Assembly: GCA_039821145.1 (NCBI GenBank)
Contig: JBCBOS010000006.1
Location: 248,001 to 312,000, forward strand
Length of the DNA: 64,000 nucleotides
Origin: JBCCSZ01 sp039821145
GTDB taxonomy: Bacteria; Bacteroidota; Bacteroidia; Chitinophagales; Saprospiraceae
Direction of reading: 5' to 3'
Shown here in pieces: positions 15,888 through 24,215 of this stretch. The translations under genes were made by a program, and so were the position numbers. The notes beneath the pieces were generated by a model. The model ran no database searches and was not told where the DNA came from. It worked only from the letters and a program-made list of their open reading frames with translations. Each line of letters begins with the position of its first letter. The first letter of the stretch is position 1.

Positions 15888-16559
15888 ATGAAGAAGAATA
15901 TACTGCTATTTACTCTACCAACAATAATACTTCTATCATTCTTCTCCTGCAAGGACTGCTGTGAAGAAGTAGAGTGCGTACAATACAATTTTAAGATTCC
16001 AATCAAAATACAAACCCAACAAGATACTTTTCACATCGGTGATACAATCATCTTTCGATCTCAATTTCACCATGACATAGAAGATGTTGTGGATGGAAGA
16101 AAATATAAATTGGCCAATTATAAATTCCATCCCATTGTATTCATTGAAAAAATAGATTTGTCAAGAAGAAATGGATTGTTTACTTCATTCATGGATACTG
16201 AAGTCATTTCTGACACAAGTGCCATCGTTTTTCACAGTGATGGGGACAATTCCATTATTTTCATTTATGACTACCAAAATGACATCTATGATACAACCAT
16301 CAAATTGATCCCTAATACAACTGGAATTTATTACTTCAGCATAGGCAGCCATGTGGCAGCAGAGGAAGCATCTAATAAATTCAATAGGTTTGATGGCAGA
16401 TGTCCTGCAAGAGGCCAAGACCCCCTCTACTTCATGAACGACAATCAAGACGACAACAACTACCACCTCATGGCACTGAGTGGGGACCCAAATACTCGTG
16501 CTGTAACCAAAGAAGAATTCGACCGATTTGGGGGATACGCTTTCATCGTCGTTGAATAG
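15888..16559 (+). CDS. Tandem lipoprotein family, copy 1
   Basis: 223 residues with a lipoprotein signal (MKKNILLFTLPTIILLSFFSC; lipobox Cys at 21) and a short Cys cluster after it (CKDCCEEVEC). The mature part looks like a beta-sandwich: FKIPIKIQTQQDTFHIGDTI, a strand-rich centre, NTTGIYYFSIGS and a conserved end FDRFGGYAF. The three tandem copies share most residues. No known domain is recognised; GDTI resembles beta-sandwich modules of surface lipoproteins. Expected location is the outer membrane, facing either side. Its stop is directly followed by a copy of the 3' end of the HExxH gene, which shows that the array arose by tandem duplication of a two-gene unit. Confidence 0.85.
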   Translation: MKKNILLFTLPTIILLSFFSCKDCCEEVECVQYNFKIPIKIQTQQDTFHIGDTIIFRSQFHHDIEDVVDGRKYKLANYKFHPIVFIEKIDLSRRNGLFTSFMDTEVISDTSAIVFHSDGDNSIIFIYDYQNDIYDTTIKLIPNTTGIYYFSIGSHVAAEEASNKFNRFDGRCPARGQDPLYFMNDNQDDNNYHLMALSGDPNTRAVTKEEFDRFGGYAFIVVE

Positions 16560-16744
16560 TCCCAACAGGAGGAACAGCACTTGACAACGTATCTGGATTT
16601 ACCAATGCACAATTTTTCAGTCTTTTGGATCGCCGAACATTCTCTCCTTTGGTTTTCAAAGCCAGATTGATTGATCAATATCTTAGTTCCACTCCCAATA
16701 ATTCGGCTTCAGTAAATACAATATTCAATGTTTATGGATATTAA
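16560..16744 (+). pseudogene. Duplicated 3' fragment of the HExxH lipoprotein gene
   Basis: Sixty codons from CCA at 16562 to TAA at 16744 match the last 60 codons of the gene at 13874 without any frameshift (PTGGTALDNVSGFTNAQFF against PTGGTSLDNILGFTNVQFF; both end in YGY then TAA). The piece begins exactly at the stop of lipoprotein copy 1 and has no start codon. It is what remains when a second HExxH gene in a tandem array is deleted down to its tail. The kept frame and many silent changes suggest that a whole gene existed here until fairly recently. Confidence 0.88.
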
Positions 16745-16753
16745 TATTAAACT

Positions 16754-16786
16754 CCCCTGTGCCAGATGGTAAATTTGGTACAGGGG
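16754..16786 (+). terminator. Hairpin after the duplicated fragment
   Basis: CCCCTGTGCCA at 16754-16764 pairs with TGGTACAGGGG at 16776-16786 with one mismatch. It stands where the palindrome at 15838 stands relative to the full HExxH gene, so it was probably duplicated with the unit. Confidence 0.55.
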
Positions 16787-16802
16787 CCTAAATCACCCCA
16801 TT

Positions 16803-17477
16803 ATGAACAACAAAAATTTGTTATTGATTACACTATTATCTGTCATTGCCCTATCAACCTTTTCATGCAAGGATTGCTGCGAAGAAGTAGAATGTGTACA
16901 GTACAATTTCAAAATACCTGTTGAAATCCATGCCCAAAAGGACACCTTTCATATTGGTGATACCATTACTTTCCGGTCTCGCTTTCATCACGATATAGAA
17001 GATGCTGTTGACGGAAGAATCTATAAACTAGCCAATTATAAATTTTATCCTTTTGTATTTATTGAGAAGATAGATTTAAATCGAAAAAACGGATTGTTTA
17101 CATTATTTATGAATACAGATATAACTGCTGATACCAGTGCGATTGTATTTCATAATGATGGGAATAACTCCATCGTTTTCATTTATGACTACCAAAACGA
17201 CATCTATGATACAACCATCAAATTGATCCCGAACACTAGTGGTATTTACTATTTCAGTATTGCAAGCTATGCAGCCGCAAGAGAATCTTCCGGAAAAATC
17301 AATAGATTCGATGGCAGATGCCCAGCCAGAGGCCAAGACCCACTCTACTTCATGAACGACAATCAAGACGACAACAACTACCACCTCCTAGCCCTCAGCG
17401 GCGATCCAAATATCCGTACCATGACCAAAGAAAGATTCGATCGATTTGGTGGCTATGCCTTCGTCGTCGTTGAATAA
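16803..17477 (+). CDS. Tandem lipoprotein family, copy 2
   Basis: 224 residues, same plan as copy 1: signal peptide with lipobox STFSC (Cys22), Cys cluster CKDCCEEVEC, the GDTITF strand, NTSGIYYFSIAS and the terminal FDRFGGYAFVVVE. It differs from copy 1 mainly in the first half; the segment around 17190-17230 is almost identical in DNA to copy 1 (16260-16315), and a 45-bp stretch near the 3' end is identical in all three. Copy 3 follows 31 bp after its stop, so copies 2 and 3 are probably on one transcript. Confidence 0.85.
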   Translation: MNNKNLLLITLLSVIALSTFSCKDCCEEVECVQYNFKIPVEIHAQKDTFHIGDTITFRSRFHHDIEDAVDGRIYKLANYKFYPFVFIEKIDLNRKNGLFTLFMNTDITADTSAIVFHNDGNNSIVFIYDYQNDIYDTTIKLIPNTSGIYYFSIASYAAARESSGKINRFDGRCPARGQDPLYFMNDNQDDNNYHLLALSGDPNIRTMTKERFDRFGGYAFVVVE

Positions 17478-17508
17478 TCTGAAAAACCACAACAATCAAT
17501 AACTGCCG

Positions 17509-18177
17509 ATGAAAAAGAACCCATTTATCTTGGTCTTAGTAGCCATTGCCCTGTCAATCTACTCCTGTAAAAACTGCTGTGAAGAAGTAGAGTGCGTACA
17601 ATACAATTTTAAAATTCCGATTAAGATTAATACCCAGCAAGATACTTTCTATGTTGGTGATACCATCACCTTTCAGTCTAGATTCCACCACGATGTAGAA
17701 GATGCTGTAGATGGAAGAGTGTACAAGTTGGCCAACTATGAATTTTATCCCAGTGCCTTCATTGAAAAAATAGATTTGCAGCGAAAAAATGGCTTATTTT
17801 CCCTCTTTATGGATACTGATGTCAAAGCTGATACCAGCGTTATCATATTTCACAATGGCGGATTCAACTCTGTCGCTTTCACTTATAATTATCAAAGTGA
17901 TGTTTATAATACTACTATTAGACTAGTCCCAAATACAACTGGAATATATTACTTCTACATCGGAAGTTATGTTGCTGCAAGGGAATCCTCTGGTAAGTTC
18001 AACAAGTTTGACGGACAGTGTTCCTCAAGAAGACAAGACCCCCTCTACTTCATGAACGACAATCAAGACGACAACAACTACCACCTCCTGGCCCTCAGCG
18101 GCGACCCAGACATCCGTGCCATCACCAAAGAAAGATTTGATCGATTTGGGGGCTATGCTTTCGTCGTCGTTGAATGA
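17509..18177 (+). CDS. Tandem lipoprotein family, copy 3
   Basis: 222 residues with lipobox SIYSC (Cys20) and the cluster CKNCCEEVEC. It is the most diverged of the three in the middle (NGGFNSVAFTYNYQSDVYNT) yet its last 45 residues are nearly the same as in the others, including FMNDNQDDNNYHLLALSGDP. It lacks the HExxH tail fragment in front of it. The gene ends 19 bp before the convergent AraC-type regulator. Function unknown; the repeated copies with an unequal pattern of divergence suggest selection for variety together with gene conversion. Confidence 0.85.
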   Translation: MKKNPFILVLVAIALSIYSCKNCCEEVECVQYNFKIPIKINTQQDTFYVGDTITFQSRFHHDVEDAVDGRVYKLANYEFYPSAFIEKIDLQRKNGLFSLFMDTDVKADTSVIIFHNGGFNSVAFTYNYQSDVYNTTIRLVPNTTGIYYFYIGSYVAARESSGKFNKFDGQCSSRRQDPLYFMNDNQDDNNYHLLALSGDPDIRAITKERFDRFGGYAFVVVE

Positions 18178-18196
18178 TCCAAATGGGCATCCCCCT

Positions 18197-19108
18197 TCAA
18201 TTCATTCTGTATTTTTCTCTGTACTCAGACGGACTCAACCCTTCCTTCTTTTTGAACAGCCTGGAAAAATACTGTGGATACTCGAACCCCAACTCATAGG
18301 CGATTTCAGAAATGCTTTTGTTGGGTTGCAATAAAATGTTTTTGGCTTCATTGATCAAAAACCATTGTAGGTGTTCTGTGGTGGTTTTGCCAGTTTCTTT
18401 TTTGAGGGTGTCACTCAGGTAGCGTTGTGAAACGGACATCTTCTTTGCAATTTGGTCTATGTTTGGAACGCCTTTTTCTTGTAATTGACCGGATTCAAAA
18501 TACGCAGTCAATTGGTCGGTGAATTGATCCAGTAAATCGTTGGACAGCTCTTTTCGATTCAAAAATTGCCGTTCGTAAAAGCGGTTGGCATATTTCAAAA
18601 GGGTGCTCAGGTGCGCGATGATGATGTCTTTGCTGAATGCATCTTGGTTGTTGTGATACTCGATGTCGATGTTCTCCACGATGGATTCCATCTGCTTTTC
18701 TTCTCTCGGCGATAGGTGCAAGGCCTCATTTGCTGAGTAGGAAAAAAAGCCGTATTTCTTGATTTGTTGCGCCAGCTCCGTTCCCTTCAGAAAGTCTTCG
18801 TGAAAGTTGATCGAAAATCCTTTTTGTTGGAAGGATGCCCCACTGTCCCATTGCAAGACTTGTCGTGGGGCAACAAAGATCAATGCTCCATTGGCAAAGT
18901 CGTATTTTGTCCGGCCATAGGTCAGGTTTCCCTTGATGATCTTTTTCAAACTGATGGAATAACAATCGTTGCTGATCGGAGGAGAGCTTTCCCTCGGACA
19001 GGGAAGAAAATTTTCCTTTGTTGCCAGTAATACACTCAACATCGGATGCTCGGGACTGGGCAATCCGAGGTAGGCAAAATAAGCGGACAGTGTCTTAAAA
19101 TGTTGCAT
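18197..19108 (-). CDS. AraC-family transcriptional regulator
   Basis: 303 residues from the ATG at 19108 (MQHFKTLS); a TTG two codons upstream overlaps the previous gene and is less likely. The N-terminal 180 residues form a cupin-like effector part (LIFVAPRQVLQWDSG, FSINFHEDFL). The C-terminal 100 residues hold two helix-turn-helix motifs (MSVSQRYLSDTLKKETGKTT and ISEIAYELGFEYPQYFSRLF followed by GLSPSEYR). It is the last gene of a minus-strand operon with a membrane protein and a short-chain dehydrogenase, in the order SDR, membrane protein, regulator. This type commonly controls its own neighbouring oxidoreductase genes; the signal is not known. Confidence 0.94.
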   Translation of the reverse strand: MQHFKTLSAYFAYLGLPSPEHPMLSVLLATKENFLPCPRESSPPISNDCYSISLKKIIKGNLTYGRTKYDFANGALIFVAPRQVLQWDSGASFQQKGFSINFHEDFLKGTELAQQIKKYGFFSYSANEALHLSPREEKQMESIVENIDIEYHNNQDAFSKDIIIAHLSTLLKYANRFYERQFLNRKELSNDLLDQFTDQLTAYFESGQLQEKGVPNIDQIAKKMSVSQRYLSDTLKKETGKTTTEHLQWFLINEAKNILLQPNKSISEIAYELGFEYPQYFSRLFKKKEGLSPSEYREKYRMN

Positions 19109-19115
19109 GGCCAAT

Positions 19116-19631
19116 CTACTCGTTTTTCAAGTTTTTTTCTGCCAATGTCAGCTGTTGATGATAGGTCTCCATCCTGGCGTTGGCATTGCTGTCGATCAAT
19201 AGGATTGCAATCATCAATGCAATGGTTGTCATGCCGATGGCCTGCCAACTGGACTTGCCGACAAACGCAATCACAAAAGCTGCTAGGACAATGATGAGCG
19301 GAACAATTTTGAAGACAATCATCTGATACTCTGCCATCGTTTTTTCTGCTCGGGCAATTTCTGATTGGACAAAGGCCGAAGCATCCTGCTCATAGGCTGT
19401 GGGAAATTCTGCAATTCTCGACTGATTGGAATACACCAATCCAGCTCCTATGATCAATAGCAACACTGCTGCGACCGATATGGGAACAACAAATGCCTTG
19501 GCCAATTCCGTTTTTCCCAATTGCCAAAACCCAATGGCTGCCAAGACGAATAGAATTCCAACAACAATGAAAAACATCGATGAAAAAACTTCGGCCTTTG
19601 CCCAATTGTTTGCTGTTTTCAAAATGTCCAT
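19116..19631 (-). CDS. Four-helix membrane protein of unknown function
   Basis: 171 residues with four probable membrane segments at about 18-38, 46-66, 104-124 and 128-147. A hydrophilic stretch between the second and third segments is rich in Ala, Glu and Gln (FVQSEIARAEKTMAEYQ). The end is charged and probably cytoplasmic. No family recognised. The gene lies between an SDR and an AraC-type regulator with gaps of 4 and 7 bp, so all three are co-transcribed. Similar unassigned membrane proteins occur beside AraC/SDR pairs in Bacteroidota, but I cannot assign a role. Confidence 0.8.
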   Translation of the reverse strand: MDILKTANNWAKAEVFSSMFFIVVGILFVLAAIGFWQLGKTELAKAFVVPISVAAVLLLIIGAGLVYSNQSRIAEFPTAYEQDASAFVQSEIARAEKTMAEYQMIVFKIVPLIIVLAAFVIAFVGKSSWQAIGMTTIALMIAILLIDSNANARMETYHQQLTLAEKNLKNE

Positions 19632-19635
19632 GTCT

Positions 19636-20589
19636 TTAGATTGAAAAGTTCCATGTAGAATTGGTTGCCTTCTCCGATGCCTCCCATAGCCTGCCCGCCA
19701 CTTCTCTGTCCAATGCGAAGGACTCCAATTGGCACCTGCCTACCGGACCAGACCAATTCATCATTCCCGTCGGACCGTAATACGCCTGCTGCTCCAGGCC
19801 ATCTTCGGTGGCACACATCACTTCTGGATAGGCTCCTTTTTCCGCCGACTGAACCATTGGCAACAAGGACATGATCGAAAACAAGATTCTATCTCGCCTG
19901 CTGGCCTTCTCATTGATGAGCGAGGTTTTTGATGCCCCTGGATGACAAACATACACTTTTACCTCCTTATCTGCTGCTTTGATCCGGTGCTGCAATTCGT
20001 AGGCAAACATCATCTGGGCCAATTTACTGTGGCAATAGGTCGTCATCGGATTGTAGTTCTTATCAAAATTCATGTCCTCAAACTGAATGGTTTTCAAGCC
20101 CATCTTATAGCCTTCACTCCCCACCATCACAATTCTCCCTTTGGAGTTTGCCACTTTGTCAAACAGTAAATTGACCAGCAAAAAATGTCCATAGTGGTTG
20201 ATGCCCAATTGACTTTCAAATCCGTCAGGGGTGAATTCCTGTGTCGCAATTTGAGCAACAGCCGCATTGCAAATGAGGGCATCTATTTTTGGAACAGAAT
20301 GCATCACCTCAGTGGCAGCATGGCGAACAGAAGAAAGCTCTGCCAAGTCCATTTTGATGAAGGAAACTTTTGCGTCTTCCCCAAACTGCGCCGTCAAAGC
20401 CTCCATTGCTTTCTTAGATTTTGTTTCATTTCGATTGAGCATGACCACCTCGGCTTGTTTGCCCAGTAGAATCTTGGCAGCTTCAAAGCCCGCTCCCGTA
20501 TTCGCACCCGTGATGAGATATGTCCGACCATTCAAAGCCCCCAATCTTTCGGGAGTCCAACCCTTTTTGCTACTTTGTTTTGCATTCAT
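19636..20589 (-). CDS. Short-chain dehydrogenase/reductase (retinol-dehydrogenase-like)
   Basis: 317 residues, classical to extended-length SDR. The cofactor motif TGANTGAGFE is at 27-36, where TGxxxGIG is usual. NAAVAQ replaces the NNAG motif, and the catalytic Tyr and Lys are in TYCHSKLAQ. The segment LGINHYGHFLLVNLL is typical of the retinol dehydrogenase / protochlorophyllide reductase-like branch, which prefers NADP(H). It heads a three-gene minus-strand operon whose last gene is an AraC-type regulator. The substrate cannot be inferred. Confidence 0.92.
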   Translation of the reverse strand: MNAKQSSKKGWTPERLGALNGRTYLITGANTGAGFEAAKILLGKQAEVVMLNRNETKSKKAMEALTAQFGEDAKVSFIKMDLAELSSVRHAATEVMHSVPKIDALICNAAVAQIATQEFTPDGFESQLGINHYGHFLLVNLLFDKVANSKGRIVMVGSEGYKMGLKTIQFEDMNFDKNYNPMTTYCHSKLAQMMFAYELQHRIKAADKEVKVYVCHPGASKTSLINEKASRRDRILFSIMSLLPMVQSAEKGAYPEVMCATEDGLEQQAYYGPTGMMNWSGPVGRCQLESFALDREVAGRLWEASEKATNSTWNFSI

Positions 20590-20739
20590 CTGTTATTGTC
20601 TTTACTTTGTTGAGGAGAATAAGACAAAATTAGGGATAGAGTGAGGGAGAGGTCTTATACGAAATTTCAAATCTTGTATACTTTTTGGTTTTTTCCTCCA
20701 TCAATGCCAAATCCCACTGGCATTTGTTATCATAGCAAG

Positions 20740-21420
20740 ATGGAAAACAGCAAAATGATCCCAATTCTCCTGGCCCTGTGGATGGCCACCAGTTCCACCG
20801 CCTGGACACAATCAACCAAGGCCCCCAAAGCCATCGTCTCTACTGAATTGCCTCATTTGATCGCCCACATTGACAATGCCCTCCAAATCGTTGCTCAACA
20901 AAACGACGCTGTTCGGATTGAGCAACTGAGCGCCACTTTTCAAGCATATGATGCGAGCAAAGAATCCATCGAAATCAAAGGAGACAACGGAAGCTTCCTC
21001 ATTCACCCCAAAGCAATCGGAACGGTAGAAATTCACATTGCCATCGGTGATTCAATAGAAGTCAAAACGCTCCAAGTCAAGGCAATGCAGGCCGTAGGAA
21101 GGCTGGGGAACCATGGTGCAACATCCGACACCAAAATCAAGGCTGCCGAGTTCAAAGCTCAACATGGAATCATCGCACAAGTCGAATGCTGTGGCTTCGA
21201 TGCCAAGTGCAAAGTAGATGGGTTCCAAACCATTCGGATCAGCCGACAAAACCAGGCGGAAAGAGCCACAAACAAAGGAGCAAGATTTGGGGCCGAAACC
21301 CAAAAGCTCATCAATAAAGCAGCATCTGGCGATCTCTATGTCTTTCGGCAAATTGCCTACCGATGCCCCGCAGCCAAGGAGTTGCAGCGATTGGAAGACA
21401 TGATCTTTGAAATTGAATGA
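20740..21420 (+). CDS. Secreted protein with GldM C-terminal-like domain
   Basis: Start taken at the ATG at 20740 (MENSKMIPILLALWMATSS, a signal peptide); the longer frame to 20641 is not needed. The mature part of about 200 residues resembles the last domain of GldM: GDNGSFLIHPKAIGTVEIHI, then GNHGATSDTKIKAAEFKAQH, IIAQVECCGFDAKCKVDGF and a closing ILEDM-type strand region. GldM is a type IX secretion/gliding motor component of over 500 residues with an N-terminal membrane helix; this protein has only the C-terminal part and is therefore not a functional GldM. Orphan proteins with this domain are found in Bacteroidota. A lipoprotein gene follows after about 140 bp. Confidence 0.75.
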   Translation: MENSKMIPILLALWMATSSTAWTQSTKAPKAIVSTELPHLIAHIDNALQIVAQQNDAVRIEQLSATFQAYDASKESIEIKGDNGSFLIHPKAIGTVEIHIAIGDSIEVKTLQVKAMQAVGRLGNHGATSDTKIKAAEFKAQHGIIAQVECCGFDAKCKVDGFQTIRISRQNQAERATNKGARFGAETQKLINKAASGDLYVFRQIAYRCPAAKELQRLEDMIFEIE

Positions 21421-21560
21421 AGATGGGTGCTTCCAATCCAAAAGAAAACGCCCGCATCCATCAGCTTTGTGAAAAACACCCGTCAATATCGCAAATTGAT
21501 CAAACCGCCCCCTTTACTCTTTCTAAAGAATGTCCCTATATTCCACAACAAAAACGCATC

Positions 21561-22235
21561 GTGAAAAGAATTCTTCTCTTCTCTCTCCTCTCCGCCCTGC
21601 TTTGCTACAATTTTCAATGCGGCGAAGAGGATGACCTGTGCGTGGGCAGCGCAGTCTATTTCCAAAATCTGGACTTTCAGCTCAGCCCTCGGCAAACAGA
21701 GTACAAGCTGGGAGATACCCTCTGGTTGTCCAACCAATTGGATGTCAACCTGCAGCCATTGGAAGACGAAAGAACCATCAATGTCTCCAATGCATCGGGA
21801 CGCATCCTCCTCTTTTTGGCCAATCTGAACGGAGGAGTCGATATCAAAAGAGGATATGCAGATTTCGACATCATCAATGTCAATGGCATGCTGAGTCAGC
21901 AAGACATCAACACCGAGCGAGAACGCATCGCCCAAGGTACTTTGGAGTTTTTCTGCGACACAATTTCCTGCCGATCAGAGATTGGCTTGATCCCCAAACA
22001 GAGGGGCATTTACTGCCTCATCATTTCAAAGGGCCAACTCCAGTTCGATGACAATTCCACCTGTGGGGCCTCCGTCCGATTTGAATCCAATGCATTCGAT
22101 GCAGACTCTCAAAACAAAGAGCTGTTCGACGCTTACAACTTGCCATCCACCATCCGCCTGCCCCGAGCAAACCACGGAGTGCTGCTGTGGGACATCGAAA
22201 AGAGCGCCGCCGCCTACACCTTTCAAGTACAATAA
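21561..22235 (+). CDS. Lipoprotein, distant fourth relative of the tandem family (GTG start)
   Basis: I choose the GTG at 21561, giving 224 residues with a clean lipoprotein signal (MKRILLFSLLSALLCYNFQC, Cys20). The ATG at 21417 overlaps the previous stop codon but would put 48 extra hydrophilic residues before the signal. The chosen length equals that of the tandem lipoproteins (222-224). The plan is also the same: Cys cluster after the lipobox (CGEEDDLC), a GDTLWLSNQ strand, a beta-rich centre and RGIYCLII where the others have TGIYYFSI. Two extra Cys (CDTISC) are present. It ends before a bidirectional terminator. Confidence 0.75.
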   Translation: MKRILLFSLLSALLCYNFQCGEEDDLCVGSAVYFQNLDFQLSPRQTEYKLGDTLWLSNQLDVNLQPLEDERTINVSNASGRILLFLANLNGGVDIKRGYADFDIINVNGMLSQQDINTERERIAQGTLEFFCDTISCRSEIGLIPKQRGIYCLIISKGQLQFDDNSTCGASVRFESNAFDADSQNKELFDAYNLPSTIRLPRANHGVLLWDIEKSAAAYTFQVQ

Positions 22236-22245
22236 CCTCTATTGA

Positions 22246-22280
22246 AAAAGTCCTGACAACAAGAAGCTGCCAGGACTTTT
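22246..22280. terminator. Bidirectional intrinsic terminator
   Basis: AAAAGTCCTG at 22246-22255 and CAGGACTTTT at 22271-22280 form a perfect 10-bp stem with A and T flanks, between the convergent genes ending at 22235 and 22305. Confidence 0.9.
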
Positions 22281-22304
22281 CCATGATCCAACCATTGACA
22301 ATGG

Positions 22305-23345
22305 CTACAGATTCGGATTCCTAATTCCCTTGATCTGGTGGACCATGTCGCCGTAAATCATTTTCTGTGCTCCCGGACGCAACACAAAATCGTGTGGAAA
22401 GCCCAAATCAATTTTGCTCACCTCGTCCAAACGAGCCATCAACTCGTCGGGAATGTGGATGTCCAAAGAGGCGATGTTGTCCTTGAGCTGGTCCATTTTT
22501 CGCGCACCAATGATGGGAATGACACCCTTTTGGTTGATCCACGCCAAGGCCACCTGCGCAGGACTCGCACCCATTTCTTTCGCCACCGCCACGACTTCCT
22601 TTGCAATACTTGTGTTGCGATCGTTGAGTCGATAGGAGGTCGTACCTTCCATGCGGCCGCCACTGCCTTCGCCCTTCTTGTCGATGTACTTGCCCGTCAG
22701 AATCCCCGCCGACAAAGGCGACCAGGCCACAACGCCGATGTTGAGTGCATCCGACATGGGCAGCAGTTCGCGCTCCGGGCTGCGCTCGGTCAGGTTGTAT
22801 TCCAATTGGTTGCCGATGAAAGGAGTCATGTTGCGTTCCTCCGCCAGGGTGTTGGCCCGGGCAATGACCCAAGCTGGTGCATCAGAGATGCCGATGTACA
22901 AAATTTTGCCAGCGCGAACCAAATCATCCAAGGCCCGCATCATCTCGGAAATGGGCGTGGTGAAATCGTAGGCATGTACCCACAACAGATCGATGTAGTC
23001 GGTATTGAGTCGTCGCAAACTCTTTTCGACAGATTGGACCAGGTTCTTTCGGTGGTTGCCCGAGTTGTTTGGATTGTGAGTGGTATTGGACAAAGTGTAT
23101 TTGGTAGCCAATACGATGTGGTCGCGGTCCTTTTGAATGAGCTCGCCCAGGATGGTTTCGCTGCTGCCCTCGGTGTAGACGTCGGCCGTGTCGATGAAGT
23201 TGCCGCCAGCCTCTACAAAGGCATCGAATATTTTGTGGGAGACTTCTTTGGGAGACCCCCAGCCCCAGTCTTCGCCAAACGTCATGGTGCCAAGGCAGAG
23301 AGGGGACACCCGCAGTCCGCTGTTTCCGAAAAGTTGGTAATGCAT
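22305..23345 (-). CDS. Aldo/keto reductase
   Basis: 346 residues from the ATG at 23345 (MHYQLFGNSGLRVSPLCLGT); the longer frame adds 34 residues without family character. The catalytic tetrad is visible: Asp in FIDTADVYTEG, Tyr five residues on, Lys in VLATKYTLS and His in LLWVHAYD. The cofactor end has IPIIGARKMDQLKDN. It belongs to the AKR group with YdhF/YajO-type members that reduce small aldehydes with NADPH. It stands alone on the minus strand, divergent from a DUF2461 gene 190 bp away. Confidence 0.94.
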   Translation of the reverse strand: MHYQLFGNSGLRVSPLCLGTMTFGEDWGWGSPKEVSHKIFDAFVEAGGNFIDTADVYTEGSSETILGELIQKDRDHIVLATKYTLSNTTHNPNNSGNHRKNLVQSVEKSLRRLNTDYIDLLWVHAYDFTTPISEMMRALDDLVRAGKILYIGISDAPAWVIARANTLAEERNMTPFIGNQLEYNLTERSPERELLPMSDALNIGVVAWSPLSAGILTGKYIDKKGEGSGGRMEGTTSYRLNDRNTSIAKEVVAVAKEMGASPAQVALAWINQKGVIPIIGARKMDQLKDNIASLDIHIPDELMARLDEVSKIDLGFPHDFVLRPGAQKMIYGDMVHQIKGIRNPNL

Positions 23346-23534
23346 GTGATAAAGTTTTAGGGTAAAATCGTACAGTGTTGTGAGAACAATTACATCAACA
23401 GCCCAAGCCAATAGAAGTTCGGAATATTCTCCTGCAGTCTTGAACAATTTGCCAACTCAAGCGTCATTTTAGCGGACAGCAATACGAGTTTCTGTTTCCG
23501 CCCTAGCTGCTTTACGACACAAATACTCACACCA

Positions 23535-24215
23535 ATGACTAAACAAACTGCCATTCCAGATTCACTCTTTACTTTTCTCAAAGATCTCAGTCAAAACAAC
23601 CATCGGGACTGGTTTCAAAAAAACAAAGACCGCCACGACACGGCCCGCACCGAGTTCAAGGCCTTTGCCGAGACACTCTTCAACGAGATGAGCAAAATAG
23701 ATGAGGTCGAAGAATTCAAAGTGTTTCGCATCTACCGTGATGTGCGTTTTTCCAAAAATAAAACTCCTTACAAAACCTGCTTTTCCGGATACATCAAACG
23801 CTCGACCAAGTGGCGCCGGGGTGGCTATTACTTTCACATTGAGCCCGACAATACCTTTGCCGGAGGTGGCTTTTGGGAACCCAATGCCCCCGACCTGAGA
23901 CGCATCCGCCAGGAAATTGCCGCCGATGACAAGCCCCTGCGCAAAATCATCAATTCCGCTTCTTTCAAAAAGAACTTCGGTACCCTGGATGGCAATCAGC
24001 TCAAGACTGCGCCCAGAGGCTATGCCAAGGACCACCCCGCCGTCGACCTGCTGCGCTACAAGCAGTTTTTGGTCAACAAACCCTTTACCGAAGCCCAGGC
24101 CCTCGACAAGAGTTTTGCCAAAGAAATGGTCAAAGCCTTTAAGGCCATGTTGCCTCTTTTCGACTACATGAGCGAGGTGCTTACCACCGATGCAAACGGA
24201 GTGCCCATCGAATGA
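23535..24215 (+). CDS. DUF2461 family protein
   Basis: 226 residues with the hallmark segments of DUF2461 (TIGR02453): LFTFLKDLSQNNHRDWFQKN at the start, VFRIYRDVRFSKNKTPYKT in the middle and GGFWEPNAPDLRRIRQEI. The family is widespread in bacteria and fungi and has no established function. The protein has no signal or membrane segment. Its stop codon abuts the stop codon of the convergent flavin monooxygenase gene (TGA at 24213, TCA at 24216), so no room is left for a terminator. Confidence 0.92.
   Translation: MTKQTAIPDSLFTFLKDLSQNNHRDWFQKNKDRHDTARTEFKAFAETLFNEMSKIDEVEEFKVFRIYRDVRFSKNKTPYKTCFSGYIKRSTKWRRGGYYFHIEPDNTFAGGGFWEPNAPDLRRIRQEIAADDKPLRKIINSASFKKNFGTLDGNQLKTAPRGYAKDHPAVDLLRYKQFLVNKPFTEAQALDKSFAKEMVKAFKAMLPLFDYMSEVLTTDANGVPIE

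Noticed and set aside
21417..21560. ATG overlapping the stop of the GldM-like gene as start of the lipoprotein
   Set aside because: It would place 48 hydrophilic residues before a perfect lipoprotein signal that begins at the GTG at 21561.
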